Notes under the pieces: model-generated
Told to the model about the DNA's origin: nothing
The model's input: the letters and a program-made list of their open reading frames with translations, nothing else
The model's database searches: none
Position numbers and translations under genes: made by a program
DNA from: Cyanobacteria bacterium SZAS-4
GTDB taxonomy: Bacteria; Cyanobacteriota; Vampirovibrionia; Obscuribacterales; Obscuribacteraceae
Assembly (NCBI GenBank): GCA_018266255.1
Contig: JAFEAT010000015.1
Span: 201,901-265,900, forward strand
Direction of reading: 5' to 3'
DNA length: 64,000 nt
In this document: piece by piece, positions 8,841-19,600 of the stretch
How positions within the stretch are numbered: position 1 is the first letter of the stretch
Layout: the number at the start of each line of letters is the position of its first letter

Positions 8841-9779
8841 TCAGACGGGTGCAGCCAATCTTCGTTTAAGCCCGCCGGGCGATTCACCCAACTCTCTTTT
8901 GAACGCTTTTGAGAACGCTGCTTCGGAGCTATAGCCAACTGCGGATGCTAGATCCGCCATATTGTCCAAACCTCCAGACATGAGGCGGAGAGCCTTTTGC
9001 ATACGCCATGAGGTGAGGTAGTCGATTGGGGTTTCTGATACCAATGATGTGAATTTTGTAGCGAATGAGGTTCGCGACATTCCAACTGCCGCGGCCAGCG
9101 ATTGCACCGTCCATGGTGCTTCCGGCTGTTCGTGGATCAAACATAAGGCGGCGCCGATATTAGGGTCAGACAATGCTTTCAGCCAACCGCCGCTCTCGGG
9201 GCAGCCTTTCAGTTGACTCATGAAAGCTCTAATCGTTTGAATGAAGAGAATGTCGGCAAGACGCCCGACCAGAATATCTGAACCGGGACGCGAGCTTGAT
9301 GCTTCTGCACTGAGCAATCGGGTGGTTGCTTCCAGCCATGGCTCTGATTGCAACTGGCTGTTGTCGAGATAGATTGCGCCGGGCAAACTGGAAAGCAATG
9401 GATTTTTGCCATACGCCTCGAGCGTGAAGCAGCCCATTACCATCGATGCCGTAGCGCCACCTCCGCCATACTTTAGTGTCGCACCTCGTGGCGGTGGTAG
9501 ACCAACTGCTTCCTGGATGGGAATCACTGGTGTTGTAGCTGAATCTTGCAAGGTGCAGCCAGACCCACGCGGGGACAGAATCAGTTCTCCACCAGCTAAA
9601 ATGAATGGCTTGGGCATTTCGTCGAAAGTCACGATGCATGTTCCACGCACCGGCAGAAAGAAAGAGACATGCCCCTCTCGCGGTTCCATACGGAGCCCCC
9701 ACGGGGCTGAAAACTCAGCCAGGCAATAAACCGTGCCCTGGAATCGAAGGTTATTGAGCGCGTCGGAGAGACAATCCAT
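8841..9779 (-). CDS. AraC-family transcriptional regulator (cupin-type N-terminus)
   Basis: 312 residues from the ATG at 9779; a TTG lies just before it. The N-terminal half is the cupin-like sensing domain of the AraC_binding/Cupin_6 type. The C-terminal 100 residues contain two helix-turn-helix units, with SLAAAVGMSRTSFATKF and DLASAVGYSSEAAFSKAFKR marking the recognition helices. Such proteins activate nearby genes in response to small molecules. It is transcribed away from the azoreductase gene across 119 bases, a common arrangement in which the regulator controls the divergent redox enzyme. The inducer cannot be read from sequence. Confidence 0.9.
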   Translation of the reverse strand: MDCLSDALNNLRFQGTVYCLAEFSAPWGLRMEPREGHVSFFLPVRGTCIVTFDEMPKPFILAGGELILSPRGSGCTLQDSATTPVIPIQEAVGLPPPRGATLKYGGGGATASMVMGCFTLEAYGKNPLLSSLPGAIYLDNSQLQSEPWLEATTRLLSAEASSSRPGSDILVGRLADILFIQTIRAFMSQLKGCPESGGWLKALSDPNIGAALCLIHEQPEAPWTVQSLAAAVGMSRTSFATKFTSLVSETPIDYLTSWRMQKALRLMSGGLDNMADLASAVGYSSEAAFSKAFKRELGESPGGLKRRLAAPV

Positions 9780-9898
9780 CAAGACAGATTCCCCACAAGT
9801 TTTGAACGATTGGACATATTTTTAGGACTTTTGCGCATAGATCGTTTCAATTTCCAGACGTATGATCAACTGTATTCTACTCGAAAGGAAACAAAATC

Positions 9899-10528
9899 AT
9901 GTCGAAACTTCTGCACATTGATTCAAGCGGCAAGGGCAACGCCTCAACCACCAGAGTGCTTACCGAATATTTCGCGAAGATCTGGAAAGCGAACAACCGC
10001 GATGGCGTCGTCATATCCAGAGATTTGCTTGCCACCGATTTGCCGCCAGTAACCCCCGAATTCACAGGCGCTATGTTTACTCCCGCAGACGGGCTCACCG
10101 ACGCTCAGAAGCAGGCGTTGGCGCCGTCAGATGAGTTGGTAAGAGAAGTTCTCGACGCCGACACTTACATTTTCGGTGTGCCAATGTACAACTTCAGCGT
10201 GCCCGGAGTTTTCAAACTCTACATCGATCAGATCGTCAGAGCCGGAAAGACATTCAGCTACGCAAATGGCATACCAGAGGGACTTCTCAGAAACAAGAAA
10301 CTAATCGTAGTCACTGCCCATGGTGCTGATTACACGACATCGCCCATGAAAGAAATGGATTTTGTGGAACCTTATCTTCGTGCAATTTTCGGCTTTCTTG
10401 GCGTAAAGAACATCGAATTCGTTACTGTTGCTGGACGAGATCCGCAGGTAGTTTCTGACGGCATCGAACTCGCCAAGAGACGTATCGATGTGATTCTCGC
10501 CGCTGGTATCGTTGCTCAGCGAGACTAA
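9899..10528 (+). CDS. azoR: FMN-dependent NAD(P)H azoreductase (AzoR family)
   Basis: 209 residues, the normal length for AzoR/AcpD flavodoxin-fold reductases, which reduce azo compounds and quinones with NAD(P)H and probably protect against thiol and quinone stress. The N-terminal HIDSS segment is the FMN phosphate loop, and PMYNFSVPGVFKLYIDQI (near 96-113) is the characteristic flavin-contacting segment, with TAHGADY further on. A ribosome-binding site AAAGGA lies 9 bases before the ATG. It diverges from an AraC-type regulator that is its most likely controller. Confidence 0.93.
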   Translation: MSKLLHIDSSGKGNASTTRVLTEYFAKIWKANNRDGVVISRDLLATDLPPVTPEFTGAMFTPADGLTDAQKQALAPSDELVREVLDADTYIFGVPMYNFSVPGVFKLYIDQIVRAGKTFSYANGIPEGLLRNKKLIVVTAHGADYTTSPMKEMDFVEPYLRAIFGFLGVKNIEFVTVAGRDPQVVSDGIELAKRRIDVILAAGIVAQRD

Positions 10529-10553
10529 GTGAGCACTTTTGCCCGGTAATTAA

Positions 10554-10991
10554 GTGGCAATAAGGCTAAATGCTGACGTCGAAGACAAATTTGACCAGCT
10601 CAAGTCAGTTGGAATCACCAAGAAAGATGTTTTCTTCAGATCTGCGAATGGTCGATTACTGCGCGGCTGGTTGCTCGAGTTACCCGGTACCAACCGCGTC
10701 TTCCTCTACAGTCGAGAAACTCTGCCTTGGTTGCGGCTGTATCCGGATTGGTGCTTTCCTCGTCAAATTCTTGATGTCGCGGCGGTGTTTCGAAAACCAC
10801 ACCCTCCACTTTTGCTAATTCACGGTCAGGATGACACGGTAACTTGCGTCAAAAACTCCAAAGAAATATACAACCAGGCTCTGGATCCGAAGTCGCTCGT
10901 TGTTCTTCCTGGTGTGGGTCATTGCTCGTTCGGTAAATCGAATGAAGCAGTCGATGCGATCAAGACCTTTCTAAAACAAAACCAGCTCTAG
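10554..10991 (+). pseudogene. Internally deleted alpha/beta-hydrolase
   Basis: 145 codons from a GTG. The first part (GRLLRGWLLELPGTNRVFLYS) matches the opening strands of alpha/beta-hydrolases. The second (LLLIHGQDDTVTCVKNSKEI, then LPGVGHCSF) is the C-terminal part with the acid and histidine of the triad. What normally lies between, the oxyanion loop and the GxSxG nucleophile elbow (about 100 residues), is absent, and the join is in frame. Without the serine it cannot be a normal hydrolase. It follows azoR by 25 bases. An assembly error is possible, but a decayed gene is the simplest reading. Confidence 0.7.
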
Positions 10992-11541
10992 ACTCTGGTT
11001 GTTAGAGCGTTGTAGTCCCGATCCCGCAGAGAGAAAGCGCAGCACCACCGATGGTGCATACAGTAATGTCAAAGAAGCCGACTTGTAATTAACAAACGAG
11101 CTTCGCGTTATTTGAATACTTCTGCGGTGGTCGAACCGGTTAAAAATCCAACCATCTACAAAGTCGCCAATGCAGGCTCTATAAGCTAAACAGACAATTT
11201 TCTCAATTTCGTGTAATTCGAGTTGAGAATGAAAATTTAAACAAATTCGATCAGAACGCAATCACTTAGACAAATAAATTTGTGGTACCACTTTCAGTGC
11301 CACGATAAAATACTGCATACCGCCAAAACCAGCGCATCATGCCGCTTTTACTACGAGTAAAAGACTGAAGCCACGGTGCAAATCAGCAGTCAACCTATCG
11401 CAAAATGCAAAAAATATTATTGACAAGCACCACAAACGTTGTTATGTTCAAAGAGCCCAAACATAGCAAACGTGCCGAGATCAGACTGAGTGAGTCGATT
11501 GCTCAACTCGTGCATCCGGCATTGAGATCAAAGGTGAACAC
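10992..11541 (+). other. 550-bp non-coding region before the cell-wall hydrolase
   Basis: AT-richer than its neighbours. It holds an inverted repeat GCACCA (11042-11047) / TGGTGC (11052-11057) just after the broken hydrolase, possibly a weak terminator, and a strong promoter-like sequence near its end (listed separately). No gene is seen. Confidence 0.5.
11420..11448 (+). promoter_or_regulatory. Sigma-70-type promoter for the cell-wall hydrolase
   Basis: TTGACA (11420-11425) is followed after exactly 17 bases by TATGTT (11443-11448), close to the ideal housekeeping promoter. It is 94 bases upstream of the ATG at 11542, which has AAAGG 7 bases in front. Confidence 0.6.
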
Positions 11542-13215
11542 ATGGCTCGCCCCGCCGCTGCAATGGAACAATTTCAAGCGCCATCAATGGATATTCCGGC
11601 GATGGCTCTGTCGCAACACATCTCCTCGGACGTAATGCCGCAATCGTTCGGTAGAACGGTGCAGAGTGAACTCCCTAGCACTCTGGATTTTTCACCAGCT
11701 ATCTATCCGACCGATGCATCTACGCCCATAGAACAATTACCAGCTGCTACGCCCGAACAGCTCCGAGCTGTGTTCGACAGCGCCACCGGAGTTAACTTCA
11801 CCAGTGCTGCCGACAACCAAGCGAGCGGGCAGCAGCCAGACTTCTATCTCGGCACAGACGGCGTACTTAGGCCTAATCCTAATAAGAAAGAACCGAATGC
11901 GGATGGTTCCATAAATATTGAATTGCAAGCCAAAAACAAGTACGACACTGATGCTAAAAAGTTCGCGGACCAACTGCAGAAAGCAGCTATAAAAGACCTG
12001 ATTAGCTATTTCACACGTAGTAATCCATCGGCGAAAATTCCACAGGATTGGTTAGATCAGCTCAGTCAGGAACCAGATTTGCCACCGGCACCGGTGCCAA
12101 TCACAATCGATCAGCCAGCAGTAATCGATCCTCCTGCACCCCCACAAGACCAACCACAAGACCAACCACAACCACAGCCACAGCCGCAGCCATCTGACAG
12201 CACTAGCAGTGCTCCAGTCAGTGGTGGTTCTGGTTCCGACGGGGGTAGTTCGAGTGGCGGAGGTGGAGGCTCCAGCGGTGGTGGCGGAGGCGGCTCCGGC
12301 GGAGGTGGCGGTGGTCACAGCGGCGGAGGCGGCGGTCACAGCAGTGGCGGCGGCGGGGGGTCGTCGGGTGGCGGGGATTCATCCTCATCTTCGACCAGCG
12401 TGCCAGACGACAAACTTAGTAACATCAGAACTATCGTAGAAGTAGCCAAAGAAAAAGGAATCGATCCTGCTCTCGCGGTTGCAACGTCCTTAATAGAAAC
12501 AGGCGGAACTTTCGACAACAAAATCGTCGGCGACAACGGGCACAGCATCGGACTATTCCAACTCAACGACGGCGGAGAAGGCTACAACGTATCGTTAGCG
12601 GACAAGCAAGACCCGCGCCACAACGCAGAAATCGCGCTCGGCGTGATGGCTCAATATCTGGATAAAGCAACAGACTTCGACCACAATGGCTCTATCAGTG
12701 GTGGCGAAATTGCCGCCTCCGCGCAACGCCCAGCAGACCAAGCAGGCTACGCGCAAAAGGTAGACGCAGCCATTCCTGAAGCGCAAGCACTTATCGAACA
12801 AGCAGAAAAGACTCCGGAGATAGTTAACATGCCGGTTGGCGCCTGGGGCGGATATTCGAATGGACAAATCCCTGATTCCGCCCTGGAAAAAGTATATGGA
12901 TTCAAAGTTGCACCAGGCGTGGCAGAAAACCTAACCGCATTGTTGGATGCTGCGCAGAAGGACGGAGTCTGGAATCCAAGCGAGCCTTATGCGACAGGCA
13001 CGTACCGAACCTACGATCAGCAGGTGTCGCTCTACAACCAGAAAGGACCCGACTGGGCCGCCACACCAGGTAAATCGCTGCATGGCTGGGGCGAAGCTAT
13101 CGACTTCAACATGAACAATCCGCAGCTGATCAGCTGGTTAAAGGACAACGCAGAAAAATACGGATTCAAAAATCTGCCGAAAGAGCCGTGGCACTACAGC
13201 ACTAACGGTAACTAA
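11542..13215 (+). CDS. Peptidoglycan hydrolase: lytic transglycosylase plus M15 (VanY-type) peptidase
   Basis: 557 residues in four parts. Residues 1-180 are of unknown fold. A Pro/Gln stretch and a Gly/Ser-rich linker follow (about 195-280). A lysozyme-like SLT domain (about 290-375) has the likely catalytic E319 in LIETGG and the GLFQLN segment. A C-terminal M15 zinc peptidase domain (about 430-555) has H514 and D521 in HGWGEAID and E548/H551 in EPWH, the expected zinc and catalytic residues. It should cut both the glycan strand and the peptide stems of peptidoglycan. No Sec signal peptide is visible, so export by the neighbouring secretion system or by lysis is possible. It could serve as the VirB1-like wall-opening enzyme of the T4SS or as an anti-bacterial effector. 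Confidence 0.85.
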   Translation: MARPAAAMEQFQAPSMDIPAMALSQHISSDVMPQSFGRTVQSELPSTLDFSPAIYPTDASTPIEQLPAATPEQLRAVFDSATGVNFTSAADNQASGQQPDFYLGTDGVLRPNPNKKEPNADGSINIELQAKNKYDTDAKKFADQLQKAAIKDLISYFTRSNPSAKIPQDWLDQLSQEPDLPPAPVPITIDQPAVIDPPAPPQDQPQDQPQPQPQPQPSDSTSSAPVSGGSGSDGGSSSGGGGGSSGGGGGGSGGGGGGHSGGGGGHSSGGGGGSSGGGDSSSSSTSVPDDKLSNIRTIVEVAKEKGIDPALAVATSLIETGGTFDNKIVGDNGHSIGLFQLNDGGEGYNVSLADKQDPRHNAEIALGVMAQYLDKATDFDHNGSISGGEIAASAQRPADQAGYAQKVDAAIPEAQALIEQAEKTPEIVNMPVGAWGGYSNGQIPDSALEKVYGFKVAPGVAENLTALLDAAQKDGVWNPSEPYATGTYRTYDQQVSLYNQKGPDWAATPGKSLHGWGEAIDFNMNNPQLISWLKDNAEKYGFKNLPKEPWHYSTNGN

Positions 13216-13256
13216 GCGCACCGAAATATCTCACCAGGTTGCACCTGATGTTTGCA

Positions 13257-13276
13257 TTGTCGGGGTATATCGACAA
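13257..13276. promoter_or_regulatory. Inverted repeat at the promoter of the TPR membrane protein
   Basis: TTGTCG and CGACAA flank the 8-base core GGGTATAT, which resembles a -10 element, about 25-44 bases before the ATG at 13301. An operator overlapping a promoter is a reasonable reading. Confidence 0.35.
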
Positions 13277-13300
13277 CAGACTTCGAAGGCAGCCGAATCT

Positions 13301-15661
13301 ATGGATGAGAAGCAAAGTCCACCAAAATTTGCAAGTAAACTAAAGGAGTCCGACGCCGATATCGAACTTGTCGTCACTGAATCAAGCACGACTGAACTCG
13401 CTCCTTCAATTCATGCACACACCTTCGAACAGGTTGAACCTACAGTTCAACGCGCAATAGCAGCAGACATGCAAAGACTCCTTGCTGGAATCAAGAAGTC
13501 TCTGCTCGGATCAGAGAACTCGGATACATTGCAACGGCAATTACCCACGTCTTCAGAAGATTTATATGGTATAGATGCGGGCTCGATTCTAATGATTGCG
13601 TCCATTGTGCTGTGTGTAGTTGCCTTTGCAATCTACGCAGTGCTCAGCCACCAGCATGTGCATGGTCTGACGCCAAGAAATTTTTCAATGTGGGCTCAAA
13701 TATTTGTAGTTGCGCTACCACTCCTTCCATTGTTCACAGTGCCTGCGCTGACGACGTGGGGACAATCTTACGAAAGCAAGGGACAACTTAAACTCGCGGA
13801 AATCTGCATGTTTCTGGCGGCGCACATGCCTCAATTTCCGAATGTCCACACGTTGCAAAATCTGCATCTTTCAGTAGATGCCTTACTAATCGATTTTTAC
13901 GTTCGTACCGGGCAACTCCGCAAGGCTGATGATGCGCTCAAACGTTGCATCAATCAAATCGCACACATCGACGCAGACCGCCTGATCAAATTTGCTCTAT
14001 TCAATTCAAGCCGTGCGTCCATAAATGCAAGACTTGGTGAAAAAAGCAAAGCCCTCGAACTCGCAGAGCAGTCACTCGACTACCTGATGAAAGCAAAAGC
14101 ACTGAATGACTTGGATAGCTCGGTCGTGTCAGCTGCAATCTACAACAATCTTGGAATGACACTGCAACACTGCAATATGTATTCAGAGAGCCTCGCACTT
14201 TATTCGAAGTGCTTAGTTGATGCTACGAGTTCTGCTCGCGACAAAGATGCCATAATCAGCACCATTATTGGTATCGGGGAAATCTTTCTAACGCTCGATG
14301 ATCTCGAAAGACTCAAAATGCTGTCCGACATTGCATGTGACTATCAGGAGACTGGAGTTCTCCCGCTTTCCAAGATTGCCAACCTACATCTAATCGAATA
14401 CAAATTTCTCATCGATAAACAAAACCCAGATCAACCGATTGAGTTGAGTAAGCTGTTCTCTGAAAGTAAACCTGCTTCCGTAGAAAATCAGGGAGCAATA
14501 ACCAAGAAATTCAAGCTGCCTGCAAGGGCTTGGCTATTCTTGTTCGCAATGGGAATTTATGCCGTTGTTGTGCCAATCCTGGGAGGTATCCGAGCGGCCA
14601 ACTCTTTCGACTGGTATGTTCCTGAGTTCGTTACGGTTCTCACTCTGATTCCAATTTCACTGTATATGGTGCCAGCAATAAAACATCGTTTGTTCAAACG
14701 CAAAATTTCGCAGATGAATCGTCAAAAAGTTGATGTTTCTTTCAAAAAAGTGGGAAAGAGTGACATGCTCAACATTCAGACATTCAGTGCTTCTCTTGCA
14801 GAGCCTTTCAACTGCGAAGTACTAGTCAAAGACGATTTCAACTCTATTAACAACGACTTGTACAATTTTGGAAAACAAATAAAGTGTGAGGTCGTGACAA
14901 GCAATAACGTTCCAGTCGCTATTGTCACAGATCAAGGTGCTTTTCAGTTAGCAACAGCAAATGAATCTGCAGCAGCTCTCACTCGCAGATACGATGTGAT
15001 CGGCGGTGTGACGACCACTGCAATCCTCGCCTTGTTAGTTGGAACTCTTGCAACAAGCACACTGTTGTTCGGCGAAAATATCCACGCGCCAAACTACCAT
15101 GCGGCAGTGCCAAAAGGCTGGTCGGCCTACGAGTATTATCGATATGGCGTAAGGCTCTCCAGCGACTCAACCGATCGAGTTCGGCCCACAAGTTTGCAAA
15201 CGGCGAGTTCTTCACTCGAACAAGCCATGTCGATGGATCCGAATGGAAAAATTGGAGAGCTCGCGCGCAGATATGCGCAATCACATTTGCTTGAGCCGAT
15301 TCCTTCGGCAGAAGTGTTGTCTAAATTCTTCGACGCAGAAAAAAGCATTGAAAACAACGAGCTTGCAAGTGCTAGCCAACTTTTGGATGAATGCATAAAA
15401 GAGGCACCACAATTTTTGTGGCCTTACACAGCCAAAGCAGATATTTTAATTCAACAAAATGATTTAAAAGGCGCAAAAGATGCCCTGGAAAAAGCTAAAG
15501 CCCTAAATGAGAAAGACAGTCGCTATCTAGTTTCTTTGGCTCGCTATCAAGCCGCCGCAATAGGAAATACAGACGACGTAATATCGCTTGCGAAGCAAGT
15601 ATTTGAGAACGATCCGCTGAATCCTAAAACCAGTGCTGAGATGCTTCTGTTTAGCAAATAA
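13301..15661 (+). CDS. Large TPR-repeat membrane protein, unknown function
   Basis: 786 residues. There are two hydrophobic segments near 98-120 and 134-152, a helical TPR-like block (about 160-390), two more membrane segments (about 408-430 and 442-462), a soluble alpha/beta stretch (about 475-560), a further membrane segment (about 568-590) and a C-terminal TPR pair (about 670-780, around ASQLLDECIKEAPQFLWPY). TPR units mediate protein contacts. No enzyme motif was found. It lies in the accessory block between two peptidoglycan-hydrolase genes and may scaffold or regulate them; this is inference from position. Confidence 0.75.
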   Translation: MDEKQSPPKFASKLKESDADIELVVTESSTTELAPSIHAHTFEQVEPTVQRAIAADMQRLLAGIKKSLLGSENSDTLQRQLPTSSEDLYGIDAGSILMIASIVLCVVAFAIYAVLSHQHVHGLTPRNFSMWAQIFVVALPLLPLFTVPALTTWGQSYESKGQLKLAEICMFLAAHMPQFPNVHTLQNLHLSVDALLIDFYVRTGQLRKADDALKRCINQIAHIDADRLIKFALFNSSRASINARLGEKSKALELAEQSLDYLMKAKALNDLDSSVVSAAIYNNLGMTLQHCNMYSESLALYSKCLVDATSSARDKDAIISTIIGIGEIFLTLDDLERLKMLSDIACDYQETGVLPLSKIANLHLIEYKFLIDKQNPDQPIELSKLFSESKPASVENQGAITKKFKLPARAWLFLFAMGIYAVVVPILGGIRAANSFDWYVPEFVTVLTLIPISLYMVPAIKHRLFKRKISQMNRQKVDVSFKKVGKSDMLNIQTFSASLAEPFNCEVLVKDDFNSINNDLYNFGKQIKCEVVTSNNVPVAIVTDQGAFQLATANESAAALTRRYDVIGGVTTTAILALLVGTLATSTLLFGENIHAPNYHAAVPKGWSAYEYYRYGVRLSSDSTDRVRPTSLQTASSSLEQAMSMDPNGKIGELARRYAQSHLLEPIPSAEVLSKFFDAEKSIENNELASASQLLDECIKEAPQFLWPYTAKADILIQQNDLKGAKDALEKAKALNEKDSRYLVSLARYQAAAIGNTDDVISLAKQVFENDPLNPKTSAEMLLFSK

Positions 15662-15723
15662 AAATTATTCTAAATGTCCAAGATGGCACAACATCTAGCG
15701 CAAGCGGCGAGATTTAGACACAC

Positions 15724-16356
15724 TTAATTCGGGAAGTAAATGCGATAGAAATGCTCTTCGCGATAATGTCCAAATCGATCATCCAGATCTTGTAAACGAA
15801 GTTGACCCATAGCATTACTGTAGGCCGCATAGTGGTGCGTGCGCTCGTTGTAATCACCGACAAATCCGATATGACGATCATTGTTTTCCGGCTTACCGGC
15901 GACTCCGCCTAAGCCTACGACAACATCGCCCGGGCGAATTTGATCGCGCGGAATCTCTTCCGCCAGCCCTTGCTGCTCCATGGCGCGCACCCAATTTGGA
16001 ACTTGCACCTGAGTCAGTTCGCGATATTTCGGGCTGTTAGTCGAATCGATTACGTGACTGGCGAGCATTGCTTCGCGATAAATATTGGAAGCGGTCGAAG
16101 CACACTGCACATTTGGAGCGGGGTTGCGCATTTCTCGCGGCACCCATTCCGGAGTGCGACCCATTGGATGATCTACCTCGTTTTTCAGCACGCGCAGCAC
16201 TTCGTCATTCGCAGCGCGCCCGTGTCTTGAAGCGCCTTGCGGATGACGATCACCTGCGATAGAAAGCAAATTCAGTGATGGTGAACTCTGGTTCGAGGTC
16301 GACAGCTCACGTTCAGATAAACTCTCAGTTCTGGTTTGATGGGCGAAGCCTGCCAT
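15724..16356 (-). CDS. NlpC/P60- or CHAP-like cysteine amidase
   Basis: 210 residues. The C-terminal domain shows a Cys at the head of a helix (C85 in VQCASTASNIYREA), the segment RPGDVVVGLG, then H162 in RHIGFVGDY. This order (nucleophile Cys, 'RPGD' turn, His on the next strand) is that of NlpC/P60 and CHAP peptidoglycan hydrolases. Residues 1-60 are polar and probably disordered, without a signal peptide. It is convergent with the TPR gene and divergent from the large papain-like protein, separated from the latter by 270 bases. It is the second predicted wall-degrading enzyme of the block. Whether it acts on self or target wall is unknown. Confidence 0.65.
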   Translation of the reverse strand: MAGFAHQTRTESLSERELSTSNQSSPSLNLLSIAGDRHPQGASRHGRAANDEVLRVLKNEVDHPMGRTPEWVPREMRNPAPNVQCASTASNIYREAMLASHVIDSTNSPKYRELTQVQVPNWVRAMEQQGLAEEIPRDQIRPGDVVVGLGGVAGKPENNDRHIGFVGDYNERTHHYAAYSNAMGQLRLQDLDDRFGHYREEHFYRIYFPN

Positions 16357-16626
16357 AGTAATTGGTCTCCGTCGACATCCATCGGATGCCGCTACTCGTT
16401 ATGTCTGCTTAGAGCCCAGTATTCTCAGAACTCATGAAGATCTTGTGGAGCACCGAAACGTCCAAACAGTCGGTGCTCTTGGCAATAAACGATCAATTAA
16501 CGCCGGAACGCTAATCTCTAACTGTCGAGACATTCCCCATCGTCATCGACAACTTCGGAAGTCAGCGCCGATGAATCCACCCTTTGCGCAAAGTGAAGGT
16601 GCGATTGATTTTACTCAAGAGGTCAC

Positions 16627-19600
16627 ATGGTTTTTGAATCAATAAAAGAGACCGTTAGCAAAACTGCGTCTGATGCCTATAACGCCGCCGGCAAGGCTGT
16701 TGAGCAAGTCGGAAACACTTTCGATCAAGCTAAAGAAGCTGCCACCAAAATGGCTAACGAAGTCATCGATGACGTGCCGAAAACTATAGCTTCCGCAGCA
16801 AGCAGCGCAGCGAGCACCGCAGCAAGTGTTCTGCCAAGCCTGGAATTGACTCTCGAACAGAAGACATCACTTGCGCACGATGTGACGATGCTTTCAAATC
16901 CTCTCAGCGCGATTTATTTACTCAATCAGAAAGAAATAGAATTGGTGGACAAAGCTGCTGACTCTCTGTCAGACGAAGGAGCTTCTGGATATTTGAAGCA
17001 AGGGCTTCAGACAGCAAACTATGTTGCGAAGCTCGGACAAACTTTTGAGCACGCCACCGCATACAGTGCAGTTCAAAGCCCCATCGATGGTATAGAGCAA
17101 CTAGCAAATTGGGGATTAAAAGCAATGGGTGGACCCGAGCTGCCACCACTTCAAATCATCGACAAGTTACCAGAAGCAGAATTCAACACTCCTGAATGGT
17201 ATGCGCAAACCATTGGTACGGGCGTTGGAATAGTAATCGGTTTCGCCGCAACTGAGGGACTTGGAACTGCAGCCATGGCCGCCGGTAGAGCGGGTCAGGT
17301 AGTAGAGATTGGTAATGCAGTGCTAGGTGCCGAGCGTGTTACGCAGTTGGGACAAGTAGCAAAATTCGCTGCAAAATATCCGGCTATAAAAACATTCGCC
17401 AACGGTCTTACATTTGGTTTCGCCGCAATGCCAGTGGAAGATGCTAATTCACCAACATTCCTTCAGCAACGGCTGCAAAACGGCTTGGTTACTGCGGCGT
17501 CGGGATTGCTCGTCGGTGGCGGCGGTGCCAAACTGAGCGAGGTTGCATCAGCAGCGTTGCCGAACATATCAACGACTGCAATTAAGCCACTCGCCAACAT
17601 GACTGCGGGCTACTTCACTGGAGTGTTGAACGCCGAAGCAAATTCAGTCTTGAGCGGAAATGGACTTACAGGAGATTTGCAGGCATTGCACAGAGAAGGA
17701 GTGACCTGGGCCGTTATGGGACTCGGGTCGGAGGCTGCTGGACTCGGAATGCCCAACGCGCACCAAGCTGAGAGCAAAACTAAACCAGCTGAGCCAAATC
17801 GCGCAGCCGAGACTCGCGAAGGACAACCTCGCGAAAGCAAAAATTTAGCAGAGCCAGATACTTCAGCGCCAAATCCGAGCACTTCCATTTGGGAGCGCAC
17901 ATCAAACTCACTGAGTAGCATCAAGGATGGTGTCATCGATAAATTACAACGTGATTGGCAAGACGTAGTGGATTTATTTCCGCAGTTCCCGACGAGCGGG
18001 CCTGGTTCGTTAGCATTCGCGACTGCTGGAGCCGAGGGTCCGCACATTGTTCGACCCAGACCATCAGAAGGTAAAAATGAAAGCACGAACGCCAGCACAA
18101 ATCGTTCCAGTCAAGCGTCTGATGCTCCTGGTGAGCCAGCTTCATCGCGCCGGGCTAATTCGGAACAACCGAAAACAACTTTTGTAGATAGCGCTGCCAC
18201 AGAAGAGATAACGGACAGATTTCTCAACCATCGCCTTGCAAACGATGAGACCATTCACAGTGCGGTTGACGGCTTCCTTCGCTCCATCGAGAGAGAAGGG
18301 AAGGATTCACTGATGACTAAGAAAGAATACGATCAACTGAATGATTTTTTAGCCCATGGTGACGGATGGTCGCAGCAAAAAACTACCGCATTGTTTGAAA
18401 AAATGCGTGACTTTGCCGAAGCGACCAGATCTTATCGTGACCTGGCTAAAGGTATTGAGAACAGTAGTGTTGGAGAAATCGCCGATAGAGCTTTCCAATC
18501 AGGAAATACAGAACAACTCAATTCAGCAGTTGAGCTTTACTCCTTTCTGAAACGCAATTCTCAATTGACGAATGTCGAAGTAGAAACTTACACTCAACGT
18601 CTAGAAAATAGCGATAGAACCTTGTCTGATGATTTGAAAAATTATCGTAGTCCAGCGCAAATTGCTGCGGAAAAGGCAGCTATAGACCATAAAAAGACAC
18701 TCGAAAAATTCAATGGAGACGAAAGTGGAAAACTAAAACCAGCAAACGAAAGAGTTGAAAAGCTCTCGCTTCCTGAAGAAAAGAAGGCTGAGATCAGAAA
18801 CCAATTAGCTGAAACAAGAGAATCAATTCAAAGTGCACGAGAAGATCTGACAAACAGACTGGTCGACAAGCTCTCATCAACTTCAGACAAGCCGTTCGAT
18901 ACCGAACAGACGAAAAAGCAAATATTGGAAAGCGATTTGTCTCCTCGTGCTCTGGCAAAATACTTGGAATTGGTCAGCGCGGACCCAGCTAATGCAAAGC
19001 GTGACGCAAATTCTCTAATATCAAAACTCGATGCATACGAAAATGGGCTCACCGAGCTCGCGCCACTCTCTTTGCCATATAAAACTGCGAGCAACGCAGA
19101 ATACGAGAGATTGCTGACTGACATGGTCGTATCCAGTCATGTTGCAGAGGCGCAGGCAGGGGCAAACGAGGCGCCTGGCATGGCGACCTATGCAAGTACG
19201 ATAAAGGATTACATTCAACAAAATATAGAAGGCATTCGAACAGGTGCAAAAGACGTTCCGATGCTGATTGATGGAACGGTGGGCAAAGTTTTTCAAGATG
19301 GGGAAAGCATTAAGTCCACTCCGATCAATCCCGCAGGAAGACCTTCGGTGTGCAGCGCGGCCGCAAGCGCAGAATTGAACAATCGTCAAAAATCGCCTGC
19401 AGAATTGTTCGAATTGATAAAACCAGGCACCGCAAAGCGAGCTCCAGACCTAAATTACAGAGGATTCGAAGTGAACGGACAAGATTCCGCGAAGGAGTTC
19501 GTGACGTCTATTGTGCCAATAAGAGATGGCATTCCGGTCACAACTGCCGAGCAATTCCAAAGTCACGATAAGGATCGGTCGGGTCAGACTCAGAGTACTC

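Noticed and set aside
10992..11260. Possible tRNA fragment in the gap after the broken hydrolase
   Set aside because: No complete cloverleaf or T-loop consensus could be found.
12220..12375. GGC/GGT tandem repeats as a phase-variable tract
   Set aside because: Codons vary and the unit is a flexible Gly/Ser linker; slippage by threes would not shift the frame.
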